A program made the position numbers and the translations under genes. Below are positions 49,389 to 61,149 of a stretch of DNA of 64,000 nucleotides, piece by piece. The notes below the pieces were generated by a model. That model was not told the origin of the DNA. It did no database searches and worked only from the letters and a program-made list of their open reading frames with translations. How positions within the stretch are numbered: position 1 is the first letter of the stretch; every line of letters begins with the position of its first letter. The DNA is taken from contig NC_135176.1 of the NCBI RefSeq assembly GCF_041146795.1, forward strand, positions 19,355,786 to 19,419,785, in the 5' to 3' direction. This DNA is from Maylandia zebra (Eukaryota; Chordata; Actinopteri; Cichliformes; Cichlidae).

Positions 49389-52300
49389 CACATATTTTAA
49401 GCTACTTTTATTTGTTTTTAAATGTTTGTCCAATGCTGCCCCTCTGTACCTCTCTGAGCTTCTTCATCCATACATACCTTCCTGGCAGACCAGCTCCTGC
49501 TGAGTGTGCCTAGGACTAATGGTAAGCTCAGAGGGGATCAGGCGTTTGCTGTGGCAGCACCAAAATTGTGGAATGAGTTGCCTTTACATGTTAGACAGGC
49601 ACCTTCCTTATCCGTTTTTAAATCACGTCTTAAAACATTTATTTACCTTGGCTTTCAGCACAGAAGGACTTGTTGATGTCTCTTAATATGTTTTCTTATT
49701 AATTATATTATTTTTAATTTTAAGAAATTTTAGATGTAATTTAAACTGTTTTCTCTTTATTTTATATTTGTAGCACTTTGGCCAACATTGTTGGATGTAA
49801 AGTGTGTTATAAATAAAGATGCTATATTTGTAACACAGCTCACTGGTGAAAGTCTGCAAAGCTCTATGTACAACCAACACACTTTAGAGCAGAAGTGGGC
49901 AATTAATTTTCCCAAGAACTTTTACAGCCATGACAAGTTTTAGTGGCTAAAATGTCCAGTGAATGAACAAAAGTAACTCACTGACACTATTGTTCCCGCC
50001 TCCTCAAGTAGACTTTGGCTGTAGCTGAATAGTCAGTTTTTCATTGGGAAGCTTCCTAACAGGGAGACTTCATTGCCGGCTAAGAGGTTACATTTTCTAA
50101 ACACTAAAGAAAGATTATACGATGCTTCTACACCTCATGCAGCTTACGAAATTCACTGGCATTAATGAGGTTTAACATAATTCAGTTTGCAGTTTCGCCA
50201 GCATTTAGGGATAACATTAATTCACATAAAACATTAGTAGATGCCACACTGATCATCTCTTCAGCAGGAAGCAGCTAAATGAAAAACTCATTTACCACAA
50301 AGTTGTCTTTGTTTATATGATCTGCAGCAACCACAGCAATGACACAACAGGATGAAGTATCAAAGATGTGCATTTTGCAATTCACCTTTAGATTATAGCA
50401 GTTTCAACGCTGCGAAGCCAAGTCAACAGCATCTACTGACACACTGCAAGCACTTTAGTGCAATCTGAGTCTCTTTTCCTGTGTCCTGTGTTCTACTTCA
50501 CTGTTTTCCTTGCTCTCATGATGCTTTTTCTCCCAGTAAAGCGATTATAAAAAAGACACTTTGTAAAAGGTCAATTTCTTTTCTGTAGGTTTGCACCTAT
50601 TGTATCTTTTTAAAACACGGCATTTAGTTCTCAAAATTCATTATTACCAAGGTGTGTAAAAAAGTCAATACTTCCAGTATTTGAAGCCCTGAGAAGAGAA
50701 TATGTTGACAGTATTAGTAATTAGTCTTCATTGTTTTAATCTATTCTTGATCGACAATTTATAATAAGTTGTTGGCAGCTTGGGTTCATCCGAGCTTAAA
50801 TGTTTGAAATTAATATTTTCATTTAACGTTAACATGACACAAATATGGATAATAGATATAAAATAGGTTAATTTTAATGTCTTATGCCCACAACAGAACA
50901 ACAAGACTCAGCACTCACAGTAACTAAAACTTGCTTAAGTATAAAAGTATCAGACTGAAACCAACCTGTGTAATAAACAACCTCGTCCCAGCCGTCACGC
51001 TGCCAGGCTGCGTTTCTGGTATTTTCTCTGGACTGCAGGTCCTTGTAAGCTGAAAAGAAACACGTTCAAACTCACTGAGTAAAAGCTGTAGCTTTTTAAA
51101 CCAAAGACGAATCATAACGTCAAACAGTCGTGCTCAGGAAAATTTAAATACTTGACAGCTTTTGCATTAAGTTCACTTCCAGAACCTAAAGGTGCACACC
51201 GTCACGTGGAAAGAAAGAAGAGCAACACCAAGTAAACTGTTTAATGCTACAAGCAAAATGGGAGCTTCTTTCAGCAGTACACATTTGATGCCGGATGCAC
51301 CCTCCAAGGGATTCGTCCCCTCTCCTGGTCCTGGACTTTTTTACATCAGCAGTCCCCAACCTTTGTTGCGCAACGGACCGGTGTAATGTCAGACAATATT
51401 TTCGCAGACTGGCCTTTAAGGTGTCGCGGATAAATACAAAATAATTAAAATAATACGACCAAGACAAAAACTGTGGTAATTTGTAAATATAATAATAAAC
51501 CCGAATTCACTGTGTAATTGTGTAACTTTATTAGCAGCGTCCTCCTGAAATGTACCAACAACATTAAGAGTAACATCCTCCTCTCTGCCCCTTAATGCTC
51601 TCTGGTCACTATGGTAACGCGTAAATACTGGTCTGTGGCCCGGTGTGGGGACCGCTGTTTTACATCTAAAAGGCATGTACCAAAAACATGTACATACATT
51701 TGCATTTGTAGGTGACCTGGACAATATTTGCAGCATTTTTCTTGAATGATCCTGGAAACTCATCTTACCCCATAAGTGGTGAACTGTGTACAGACTTCCA
51801 ATCTGTGAGAAAAAGCCTCCCACCGCCTCTTGGTTCTGCTGGCGAATCTCAATAGCCCGAGCCCTGCACAGCACCAAAGACATTACACAAAACAGCTTCT
51901 AAATAGAGTGGCAGTAATTAAAACACCACAACATCCACCAGTACTCCCCTCATTTCAAGTCAGTACATCAAATTTCAGTTTTAAACCATCAGCCTTGTTA
52001 TAATCATCCCTGCATATTTGGTTTTATAAAATTAACAAAAATCAATTTCAATTCAACAGATGAATATATTGACATATATTAAATGAAGCCCAGGCAGTTA
52101 ATGGATTATTATATGCGGTCATGCTCAGGAGTCATGCATACATTTTGTAGTCAGAAAGTACTGCAGACTCATTTTCACCTGCAACAAAATGTGAAACCAA
52201 CAAACTAGCAGTGAGGAACTTTTTAGATTGTAGCTACAAGACTAGAACAAAGGGAACTAAAGCTCGCAAAGTTATCCCCCATAAATGATCAAATTTGGTG

Positions 52301-55300
52301 GCTCAGATATTACATGAAAAAGGAAAGTTGTGCCTTACCAGTAATTTCCCCATTCAATCATTGTGCCTGGCTGAGAAAAAGAAGGTAAAGATCATGTTCA
52401 CTACATGTACCGCAAAATACAAAACAAAAACGCTCCCCCCAAAAACCCAGACTTACAGAGGGAGGACGACTAATTCTGTGGTTCATAAAAAAAAAAAAAA
52501 AAAAAAGAGTTACCCTGAGTTGATACGATCGGAGCTCATAGATGTTGGGTCCTGGACGAGGGACGGGTTCGTTCCAGAAACTGAACTCCAGCAGCAGCTG
52601 GTTCCTACGAGACAGCAGCATCTTCCCCCTCTCATTCCTGTACTCCATAAACTTCTACAGCAAAGACAAATGAAAGAAGCACAGCGCTCAGAAAATCTGA
52701 CTCAGCTAAAATAACTGCCAAATATATTTGTATTCATGTTGTTCGACTGTGAAGTCTGATCAGAATCTAGACAATGAAAGTCAGCTAGTGTGCATTCAGA
52801 GAATTTAAGTGAAAGAAAATATCTTTTTACCTGGACTCATAAAAATATATATACATATATAAATCACCTTTTCTGAGAAGGTATAATAGAGGAGTAGTGA
52901 TATGCGGAGAATATATATGGCATTTATGGTTATAAATATAGTGTATACACTTCTAATTTGCCATGTGCTACTTAATGTATGCAGAGATAGATGAGTAAAT
53001 TATCTGGGCAGATTAACAGTAGTATGTATTTACTGATTAAAGTTTGTGGAATTGTGCAAATTAAAAATCATGAGGTTTGCCAAAGGACAGTTGATAAAGC
53101 AATAAAGGGAGCGTCACAGATGTGCAGGACCAGTGCACAAAGCCTATGCACGGTTTTGTAGCCTCTTGTTTACATGTGGTAGCTGTATTCTGTCACCAGG
53201 GGCCTGTTCTTCGTACCTCGCTAAGTAAGTTAGCTGGATTTGATTGTTGACGATTTCGCGTGATCTTGGATCGTTCGGTTCCCCGAAGCTCATCCGGGAC
53301 TTGCTGTCATAGCAACAGAGCCATAAGCGTAAACCTGCTCGGGAGCAGGTTTACTTTATGTAAACAGGATTAGATCGCGGCCACGCAGGTATGTCCGCTT
53401 CATTTATACGAAAGCAACAGAAATATTCCACCACTGTTTCACCATAAATAAATATCATCAATGTAACTAAAGATAATGCAGCACTTGATCCTTTTATTGA
53501 TGTCACACAGATACATACAGGTCATTTCCTGAAAAAGGGAAATGTACTATTAACATTCTATTATATGTATGTGATTATTACAGATGTAATTCATATTTCA
53601 CAGTAATAATTGTAAATTACTTCGTGTAATCAAGATGAGAGACCACGGCTATAAAAGCGAAGGTGGATTTGGGAAGCCTGTCGCAGCCATGTCCTGTCCG
53701 TATACGCAAGCAACCCATTGCGGAAGGTGCAAGATTGATAAGGAGAGTCCTCAGAATTCAGCGTATATTGCGGGATAGACAGGATCCTTTAGCTCAGCGC
53801 GACAGTGTGCTCATTGAGAGATATCGATATTCCCGTGAGGGTATTATTTACTTAACCAACTTGTTGACGAGGGGGTGCAGGACCACCACCTGTCTTTTTT
53901 TCCTCTGCCCTTTTCTTGGTTGCTGTTATGAACAAACAAACAGATTATTTCAGGGTCTCTTTCCAAGAGACTAAAAGCAATATAAGTGATAAATATTACC
54001 ATTCTGTAGAATATTCTTATATTTCACTTTTACTTGTTCCCATGTTCTAGTGGGTCCTGTTGTGAATGTGAGAGTGACTGAATAGTGGTATTGTCATGCG
54101 CTTTGGGTGCCTTGAAAAGCGCTATATAAATCCACTCCATTATTGTTGTTATTATTAAATTACTTACGAGTTTAATTTGTCAGCAACTTTCTGCCAGCCC
54201 TCTCTCCTTGCTTTTGCAGCCTTTGCAGTGTTCCCTTGCGTTCTGATTAAACTCTGAAACTCCTGAAATCCCTCACTCAAGGGTTCTTGCTCTGCTGCCG
54301 AAAAATACCGAGCGCGCTCCTTCGACATTTTCGCCGACCAATCAGAGGGTTGCCGATCAATGTTTCTGCTATCGATGCGTAGCCCCTTTTACGACACCCA
54401 GTGATCTCACATTACTTCATCCAGCTGTACTAATCGTCAACAGCAGGTGTGTTCGGAGAACCGGATTAGCGAGCTCAGAGTTAGCGCGATGATTTGGTCT
54501 TGGATGTAGTAAGCGACGTACGAAGAACGGGCCCCAGGTGGCAGAGCCACAAATATGTGAAACAGGTTGATTTTCTTTGTAATTATCTGACCAATCAGTT
54601 CATGCTCTTCAATGTGGGAGGAACACATTATTACAAGCCACTTACTTTATTTTATCTGCAGGGCTTTCCAAAAACTAAGAAAAAAAAACACATTTCTGAA
54701 GATTAAACCCGCAGCATGAATCATCTGTTCATTAACACTTTCCTTCTTCAAAGCATTACTGTGTAAATAACCTTTAAAGATTACTGGAAACATTAAAGAT
54801 AAAGATGGAAGGAAAATGTCACGTGGGTCTAGCTAGATGGGTGCACTGCTGGAAACATTGGCCTACAGATAACCAACGGCCAGTAGGCTTAACTAATCAG
54901 AGCACCCGTTACCTTATTCTGCCTGAGTTTGTTCATGACTTCGGTGAGAGCCGGGTATCCTCCCCGATATCTCCACAGGTGAACTAGAATAGAAGGAGCA
55001 GAAGAGCCAAAGATAACGTAGCTCTTAAATAGATCTTGTCTTTTTTGGGGGAGTAAGAGTTTTGTTTTTCACAATAGCATCTGTGGTTAGACCTCCCTAT
55101 GAACCACCCGTGATTGTGGAGCATGACGGGATTCAGTCTATACAGCATGAATTTCCAGTCAGTTTCTGTGTATGCATGTGAAAGGACATCATGTCATCTT
55201 ACCACTACAATTATATCTCAGAAAAAAGAAAAACTCTTAATTTCATGAAGTGAAAAAATGAACATGGCTCTAACATACACTCCCCAGCCACTTCATTAGA

Positions 55301-58300
55301 TACACATTGCTATTATCAGGTTGGACCATTTTCTGTCTTCAGAACTGCTTTAATTCATCAAGGTGCTGGGAACAGTCCTCACGGATTTTGGTTCATGTTG
55401 AAGTGACAGCATCACATAGTTGCTGCAGACTTGTCAGCTGCACATTTATGATGAGAAACTCTCTTTCCACCGCATCCCAAAAGTGCTCTACTGGATTGAA
55501 ATCTGGTGACCAGTCTTTGTAAACCTTAGAGATGGGTGTGTGGGAAAATCCCAGTAGATCAATATTTTGTGTGTTGTGTGTGGCACCAACAGGTATGCCA
55601 TATTCAAAGTCACTTAATACACCTTTCTTCCCCTTTCAGATCATCAGTTTGAACTTTAGCAGGATTTCTTGACCATGTTTGCATGCCTAAATGCACCGAG
55701 CTGTTGACATATGATTAGCTGATTAAATATTTGAGTTAATGAACAACTGAATAGGTGTACCTAATAGAGTGGCCATTGAGTGTATTTAATACATATAGTA
55801 TCTCGGAAAATATTAAAAGAAACAATTCTAATGTTTATTTCCACATTAAACTAAATGCCTTTAATCTGTTAGTTCAAGATTTAGCATCAAACTGCAAATC
55901 AGAATACAAAACACAACCATGACAATAAGACGGAGCCAAAAAGGGACAGCGACAAGCTAAAAACATAGCACCATATACTGTCTAAGTGTTCACATGCTGA
56001 AAGTGTACTGATGCAACCTTTTAGAAAACCTTTCCTGACACTGCCAACATTACAGCTCTGTAACACCAGAGAGGGCCCACAGCTGTGGAACGACAAATGT
56101 CACCACTTGGACAAAATGGAGAGCAGCCAGGAAAAAGTTCAGTTCAGTCTCAGCTATAATTAACTGAAATAGAAAAGCTGAGAGAGGAGAAAAAGCACAG
56201 TGCCTTTAAGTAATGTCTGTTTTTACACCAAGATAACGACATAGTTTGAAAAATTCTGCCACATCTCAATGTAACTCATCTGCAGCGGGAAACAGAAAGC
56301 AGCAAGATTATCCCGCTGTACAACTTGATTTAGCTTAAACACGTACAGATTCTCATTAATCAATAGGACTCACAATCAAGAGGTCAAGTAGTTTGCATCT
56401 TGTAGAGCTAAAAGCAACAATATTTATTATAAAATGAGTCTGAGCATCGCATGAAATACGCTGGATTAAAAAAAAAATCCAGGTCTCAAGTCTGTATCCA
56501 TAAACTGCTTATTTAAATAAATAATATTCATGATGAACATTGTTCTCATTTTTACCTCGTAGTAATATGTTGTCTGCGAGGTTTCAATCTCATGTTTCCT
56601 CTTCTAAAAGAGAAGGTTGAGCTTTGACGAATAACCAGATTGAATGGGCTCAAATAATTCACCTCGCTGACATTCAAAAGAAAGTCCGTTGTAACTCAGG
56701 TAGGGTGGATGTTCTTACCTGCCTGATCCTGCTCCCCATACCATGTGTTCCAGGTGCCCACAAGCTCACAGGGGTATTCAGGGTCAGTGTGAATGGAAGG
56801 CAAGACATCCTCACTGAAGACACAGACAAAAAGAAAAGAAAAAGTGTGAAAATGCAAAATATCTGACATACTGGTTCCAAAAAAAGTGTTCTAATGTGAC
56901 ATCTGAATTAAGATAACACAACAAAAGACTCATACCAAAGTTCATTGTAAGCATCGAGGCACTCAGGTTTGACATTGTGAACTGCAACAAAAGAAGAAAA
57001 AAAACAAAGCATGAGTAGACAACATGATCAAACAGATTTCATGGGTTTATTAACTGTTGTGGTAATCATTAACTGTGTCCCACTGCCAGCAATACATACA
57101 CTGTATTTTATACAGGTTGTTGTCTTCTTTTTTGGCAAGCAGGTGAGAGTGAGCATCTTTTCTGGGGATGACTTTTCTAACAAAAAGGGATTTGAACCAG
57201 CTTTCATCACCAACATTTGAGAGGCTCCTGTGATGGGATTAAAAAAATTTTTTTTTAAAAGTTGGATACAATCAGCATTTAAGTACCAACAACAACAAAG
57301 CTCCCCTAATAATCCAACCCTGTTTCCTTCTATTCTGTGTTGTATTTCTCTGTGAACATCTGACATATATATTTTAGTGTTAAACCTCTAGCTGCTGCTT
57401 TATCAGTCCAAGTCTCAAAAATACAGATGTGGACGGGCTATATTCAATAATACCTTTACTATTGTTGTTATGAAACTTTCAAAAGTGTCCTGGCTTCCTA
57501 ATGTGAATAAGGTCAGTTTTACTGCAAGAGCCCGAGGTGTAAACTAGTAAATGTCGGCTGAAGAAAAGGTGCAAATCTTTTTTTAGCCCAGCCAACCTAT
57601 GCATTTCAGAGGTCAGCAGCTCAGAAGGCTGAGGGGTCTACACAGAGCACAAAACCCTGAGATTAGTCTGCACTGACTTTAATCAGCCTTCCTGCATTTT
57701 CTGTTAATGTACTCGATCTACAAGTGCCAACAGTCACCACGTGTAGCGGCTGAGCTTGTTTATCAGGAAACAGTCCACCGGTTTTCCTCATAATGCACCA
57801 AAAAAAGGACACATTTTAGTGTCAGTCTGTAGTCAGGTTTATACAAATATCTGCCTTTCAAAGGGAAATAACAGCTCATTTTAGGCCGCTCAGCTGCTGC
57901 AGCGAAGAAACTGAATCGTCCAGTGACCAAAACAAGCACAGCTGTGCAGCAATTCAATGCATTTTGACCTTGAAGTTGAATTCAGTTTAAGACTCAGAGT
58001 AACTCGGCGGTAAGTTTTTAATAATTTCTTCAACCCAAGTCTATAAAATCACGCATGACATTATAAATCAGACACTGGCGATTGTTAGGACAAGTTGACT
58101 CGCTGTTTATTTTAAAAATCGTGGGGGTAACAATCAATGTTAGCAGAAAGTTAGCAGATTTACAGCTACATGGCTAATGCTAGCTACGTTGCACAGAGAT
58201 GTAAACGTAGCGAACGTCCTTACGTTCCCTTTAGCATTAGCTTAACCGCCTAGCAGAGCCCGCACGTTGTCATTGGGCTACACGAGCAGAAGTTTAATGA

Positions 58301-58448
58301 CTTTTAAGCAATATTTATGCACCTGCACAGATAAACTGTGTATAGAAGAGTCTAACCTGAGGGCGACGTTCACCGGGCTGCTCGCATGAAGCCCGCTTCT
58401 CGTCTGTTTAAGGCCTCTACCCACTGTTTGAAGGACTCTGATCGCCAT
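48609..58448 (-). CDS. nipsnap2: Protein NipSnap homolog 2 (NIPSNAP2, formerly GBAS)
   Basis: Ten exons on the minus strand: 58448-58357, 57227-57100, 56981-56936, 56813-56719, 54983-54913, 52654-52514, 52370-52339, 51863-51769, 51049-50966 and 48673-48609. They give 282 residues (human 286). The N-terminus ([20 protein letters not shown]) is basic and amphipathic, as in a mitochondrial presequence. Two NIPSNAP domains follow. The first has [39 protein letters not shown] and [11 protein letters not shown]. The second has [55 protein letters not shown] and the ending [21 protein letters not shown] proteins are mitochondrial matrix proteins that appear on damaged mitochondria as a mitophagy signal (family knowledge). 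The neighbour MRPS17 matches human order and supports NIPSNAP2 over NIPSNAP1. Introns 4, 5 and 8 carry transposons. Confidence 0.96.
49176..49386 (+). mobile_element. SINE-like or LINE-tail retroelement with an (ATT)n end (NIPSNAP2 intron 9)
   Basis: The segment runs from a GC-rich head (GGGGCCGATGGCGCGATATG) through CAGGGCAGCTGTGGCTACAA to GTAAAGCGCTTTGGGTGCC..GCGCTATATAAATCC and a (TTA)n tail. Related copies of the 3' part occur at 54,054-54,150. The shape (short, no ORF, trinucleotide tail) fits a fish SINE or a truncated LINE; I could not decide which. Confidence 0.6.
49395..49825 (+). pseudogene. LINE C-terminal fragment with 3' UTR (NIPSNAP2 intron 9)
   Basis: The plus-strand frames read [17 protein letters not shown], then in other frames WQHQNCGMS-like and [16 protein letters not shown], the end of an L2-type reverse transcriptase. 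A 3' UTR-like stretch ends GTGTTATAAATAAAGATG near 49,820. Frame breaks show decay. It lies directly after the SINE-like copy, so one may have been inserted next to the other. Confidence 0.75.
49826..50965 (-). other. NIPSNAP2 intron 9, remaining part
   Basis: AT-rich intronic sequence without a recognised repeat, RNA or exon. Confidence 0.5.
51347..51657. mobile_element. Non-autonomous hAT element with perfect target duplication (NIPSNAP2 intron 8)
   Basis: The 311 bp element starts CAGCAGTCCCCAACC and ends GGGGACCGCTG. The direct repeat TTTTACAT flanks it exactly (51,339-51,346 and 51,658-51,665), the 8 bp duplication of hAT transposons. Inner GACCGG/CCCGG words near both ends extend the inverted repeat. 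The layout resembles Charlie-type MITEs. It encodes nothing. Confidence 0.9.
53663..53870 (+). pseudogene. Harbinger transposase N-terminal fragment
   Basis: The frame reads from [20 protein letters not shown] into an Arg-rich segment ([20 protein letters not shown]) and then [16 protein letters not shown], the conserved entry into the DDE domain of HARBI1-like transposases. Family resemblance ends near 53,870 and the DDE residues are not encoded. Confidence 0.75.
54168..54327 (-). pseudogene. Harbinger Myb/SANT-like accessory protein fragment
   Basis: On the minus strand an ATG at 54,327 opens a reading [20 protein letters not shown].. with [12 protein letters not shown] and a Lys/Ala/Arg-rich helix followed by [11 protein letters not shown], which has the shape of a Myb/SANT (trihelix) DNA-binding domain. 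A possible donor (GTAAGT) follows. In Harbinger elements this protein works with the transposase. Only the first exon seems to remain. Confidence 0.7.
55276..55784. mobile_element. Internally deleted Tc1-like element (NIPSNAP2 intron 4)
   Basis: The ends are inverted copies: CACTCCCCAGCCACTTCATT.. at the left and GTACCTAATAGAGTGGCC..GAGTG at the right, each next to TA. The body reads in reverse as fragments of the fish Tc1 family seen at 19,080 and 38,812 (GTTGCTGCAGACTTGTCAG, ACCGCATCCCAAAAGTGC, then GAAAATCCCAGTAGATCA). About two thirds of the full element is missing. Confidence 0.82.
57228..58356 (-). other. NIPSNAP2 intron 1
   Basis: Intronic sequence with no recognised repeat family. 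A CpG-richer part near exon 1 (58,150-58,356) probably belongs to the promoter-proximal region. Confidence 0.45.
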
Positions 58449-59723
58449 CTTTCCTCGAAAGCCGTGTGGAGGTTGCTGGAGGCTACAGCCGCAGTCCGTT
58501 CCCGCAGGAGCTGACGTTACTCACGGGAGCGTGACCCCGAGTTAGAACCGACAGTACCGGAATCACTTGTGGAGCTGATTTAAAGCACAGATATTAACAC
58601 AGCTCAATACAAAATACGCAGAGTTCGCTGTTGTTGGATTTATGTGAAGTTTTCATAGTTTTGGGGGCTTTGATCGATCCGCCTGCTGAGCTTGCATTTA
58701 TAACCTGCATATTCCCATTACTTAAAAGTGAACAGTTTGTCCCTAACAATTTCATTCACTGCACCTTTGTGCAACAATAAACTGTAAGGACAGCTCCCTC
58801 AGTAATTAGACCAGACTCACTGACTGCATATTCATTATAGCAGTCCCACTTACAGAGCCACTACTGACTGGAATCACCCCACCATGTCCAGATCATCACT
58901 TTACACACCCCTGCATACAAATGTTGTTGTTTTCAGATTATAAAGTGCATATTATTTATAAATGCAATTTGCACTATTCTCTTAAACAATCTCAATTTTA
59001 CTTTTTATTCTTCTTTAGCCTCAGTTTTATTTTTACTGGGGTTTTTTTAATCACCATGGTATACATAAAAGTTGTGCACTATCTCAGTTTAAGGTCTTAA
59101 CTATGCACCTATTGTACTTTGACCATTATTTATTGTAAACTATACTATTATTTCTTCTTTATCCCGCTGATGTAACATAATTTTCCTTGTTGGGTCAATA
59201 AACGTCATTACAACTTCACTTAAAGCTCCAAAGTACCTTATATTAAATGCAAAATGAAGCAGCCAAAGCTTCATGCATGTTCTATGATAATAACATGTCT
59301 AATGTACGTTTTTTGTATTCACACACCTGATATCTACTTTCTTAGTTTTAAGTGAATACCATAATGGCATTTATTTTATCCTCCCTCCTCTCCTTTTCTC
59401 TTGGATGGGTCCTCATGGATGGGCCGATTAGATGATCCAGCCCAGGCCTTCACCTTTTGATTATAATATATTCCTAACCTGGATAACAGACACGAGTATC
59501 TTCCATGACATTGTTTTTTGCGCAGTTGTTTTATTTTGCAAATTCCTCTGAAAGGTGTCCACTACCTGAGCAGGTAACAAGGAAGTAATATTTAGTCTCT
59601 TCACCCATACATGTACAGCAAAGATTCTTAGTTTATAAACATAAATCCACATTAACACTTGAAACACAAGCATTGTAGAGTGACAAATAAGCTGATATTA
59701 CTGCATGAAATCACAGTTTTCTG
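58449..59723. other. NIPSNAP2 promoter and MRPS17 3' region
   Basis: The 58,449-58,620 part is GC-richer and likely contains the NIPSNAP2 promoter. On the minus strand AATAAA (plus TTTATT at 59,530-59,535) lies about 190 bp past the MRPS17 stop and is a good polyadenylation candidate. Nothing else is recognised. Confidence 0.5.
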
Positions 59724-61122
59724 TCATGAAGTGGGAGTTTGTGCCGGTGGGGAATCGGCTCCACTGGGGGCAGCAGAGATGTTGAGCTCCTGCAGTTTCT
59801 CTGACAGCGTTTTCTCCTCTTGAAGTGGAAGGTCTGTTAGAGGCTCCACAAATTCAGTTCCTGCAACCCTCTTTCCTGTTAGGGGGTCAACCACCCGGCC
59901 AACTTTATACACGATCTCTGACAGTTCATGCTTCACGTGTTTGCTTCTGGGCTCAGGCAGAGCCTTGAGGAGGACGATATCTCCCACAGTGCACTGTTGC
60001 AATGCATCATGGGCAAAGTACGTCTTCCTTTTGTTGTAGTACTACAGGAGAAGAAGAGACAATATCACAGTTATTCAAATATAAATTCATAAATGCTTGA
60101 ACGTTTATGCCCAGAATTTCTAGTTCGAACCAAGTGGCAGAAAGCTAAGACTTTTGTGGCCTGAGGCCCTCGTCTCTGCTTTTTGCAGATGATTTGGTCT
60201 TTTTGGCTTATCAGGTAGTCACCTTCAGCAGAAATGTGCAGAAAAGTCACTGAAACATGGGACAGTGGACCTCCCATCCATATAAAGGCATAAAAATAAC
60301 ATAATAATAACGCCCAATATAAACAAATAACCACCACCACGTGTGCCTCTTGCCTCTACAGAATAAATTGCAAGGCTCACAGTTTTCTTACTGACAATAA
60401 ATAAAAACAGAAGTCCTTGTTTCTACCTCGGATATAATTGTGTTTAATGTCATGAAAACTTCAAGCTCTCTTGAAACCTTTGCTAAATCATCAATCAGGA
60501 AAGTCAGTTGATGCCTTTATTTTATTGTATTTGGATTACTTTAATTCATTGTTTATTTGTCTAAGCAAAGAGTCGTGGAGTAATGCCAGTGATCTACTCA
60601 TTTCCTCTGATAGTATGCAATGAGTCTGACTTGCATAATGTCACCAGAACATGTATGTGAAGCCTTTTTAGGACATCCACGAGCCTTCGCTATATATGAA
60701 AATAACATCAACAGCACCGGCTCACTCCCACACACATCTGGTGTGCAAAACTGTCCGTTTACACACCTGCATCAGGGTATATTCTCTCCCTAAAGGTATC
60801 TGAGTCTTTTCTCTACAGGACCTTTAGCTGTGGACACAATCTTTAAAAAGGCCATTCAAATGTTTTTGTTTTTACTCTTCTCTCCAACAACCTGTAATAG
60901 TTTCCTTCTGTATTTCATTTACTCTGTAGCTTTACCGGCCTATTTTAAAGCACTTGTACTCTTATTTTATAAAAGGTGCTTAATCCCCTAAAGGCTCACC
61001 TTGAGCAGGTAAGGGTCCAGCACCAGCCTGGTAACTCTCACTTTGGCCGTTTTGTGCATCTTGGTCCCGATGACTCTGCCGATGATCCATTTGGCATGGA
61101 CTGATGCGTGCTGGACTGACAT
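59724..61122 (-). CDS. mrps17: Small ribosomal subunit protein uS17m (MRPS17)
   Basis: Two coding exons on the minus strand, 61122-61000 and 60041-59724, encode 146 residues (human 130). The first exon gives [20 protein letters not shown] then [20 protein letters not shown]. The second gives [40 protein letters not shown] and [20 protein letters not shown]. This is the OB-fold of the S17 family, a mitochondrial small-subunit protein that contacts 12S rRNA. The C-terminal tail after ELNIS is about 15 residues longer than in human and rich in Pro, Ser, Ala and Thr. An acceptor (TTTCTGCAG) at about 61,144 just before the start shows a noncoding first exon, probably ending at a donor near 61,437. 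Confidence 0.96.
60105..60213 (+). pseudogene. Small Rex3 LINE scrap (MRPS17 intron)
   Basis: About 110 bp align by eye with the Rex3 RT region at 6,895-7,005: CCAGAATTTCTAGTTCGAACC, CAAGTGGCAGAAAG, TTGTGGCCTGAGGCCCTCGT and GCTTTTTGCAGATGATTTGG. It covers the SRRSQ..FADD part. Both ends are lost, which makes it the oldest Rex3 piece in the window. Confidence 0.8.
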
Positions 61123-61149
61123 CCTGCAAAGCTTTACTCAACCTGCAGA

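Larger units (their letters stand above)
53200..54534. mobile_element. PIF/Harbinger element with remnants of both genes (NIPSNAP2 intron 5)
   Basis: The inverted ends are GGGCCTGTTCTTCGTAC and GTACGAAGAACGGGCCC, flanked by CAG on both sides (53,197-53,199 and 54,535-54,537), a 3 bp duplication typical of Harbinger. Inside, the plus strand (53,663-53,860) encodes the start of a Harbinger transposase ([17 protein letters not shown]). The opposite strand near the right end (54,327 back to about 54,168) encodes a Myb/SANT-like protein start ([14 protein letters not shown]..). This two-gene arrangement is the known Harbinger plan. The catalytic part of the transposase is absent, so the copy is internally deleted. 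A LINE/SINE tail fragment sits at 54,054-54,150. Confidence 0.88.

Noticed and set aside
52358-52648. Long minus frame continuing past NIPSNAP2 exon 6
   Set aside because: The part after the donor at 52,513 reads through intron sequence including a poly-A/T run; only 52,514-52,654 is exon.
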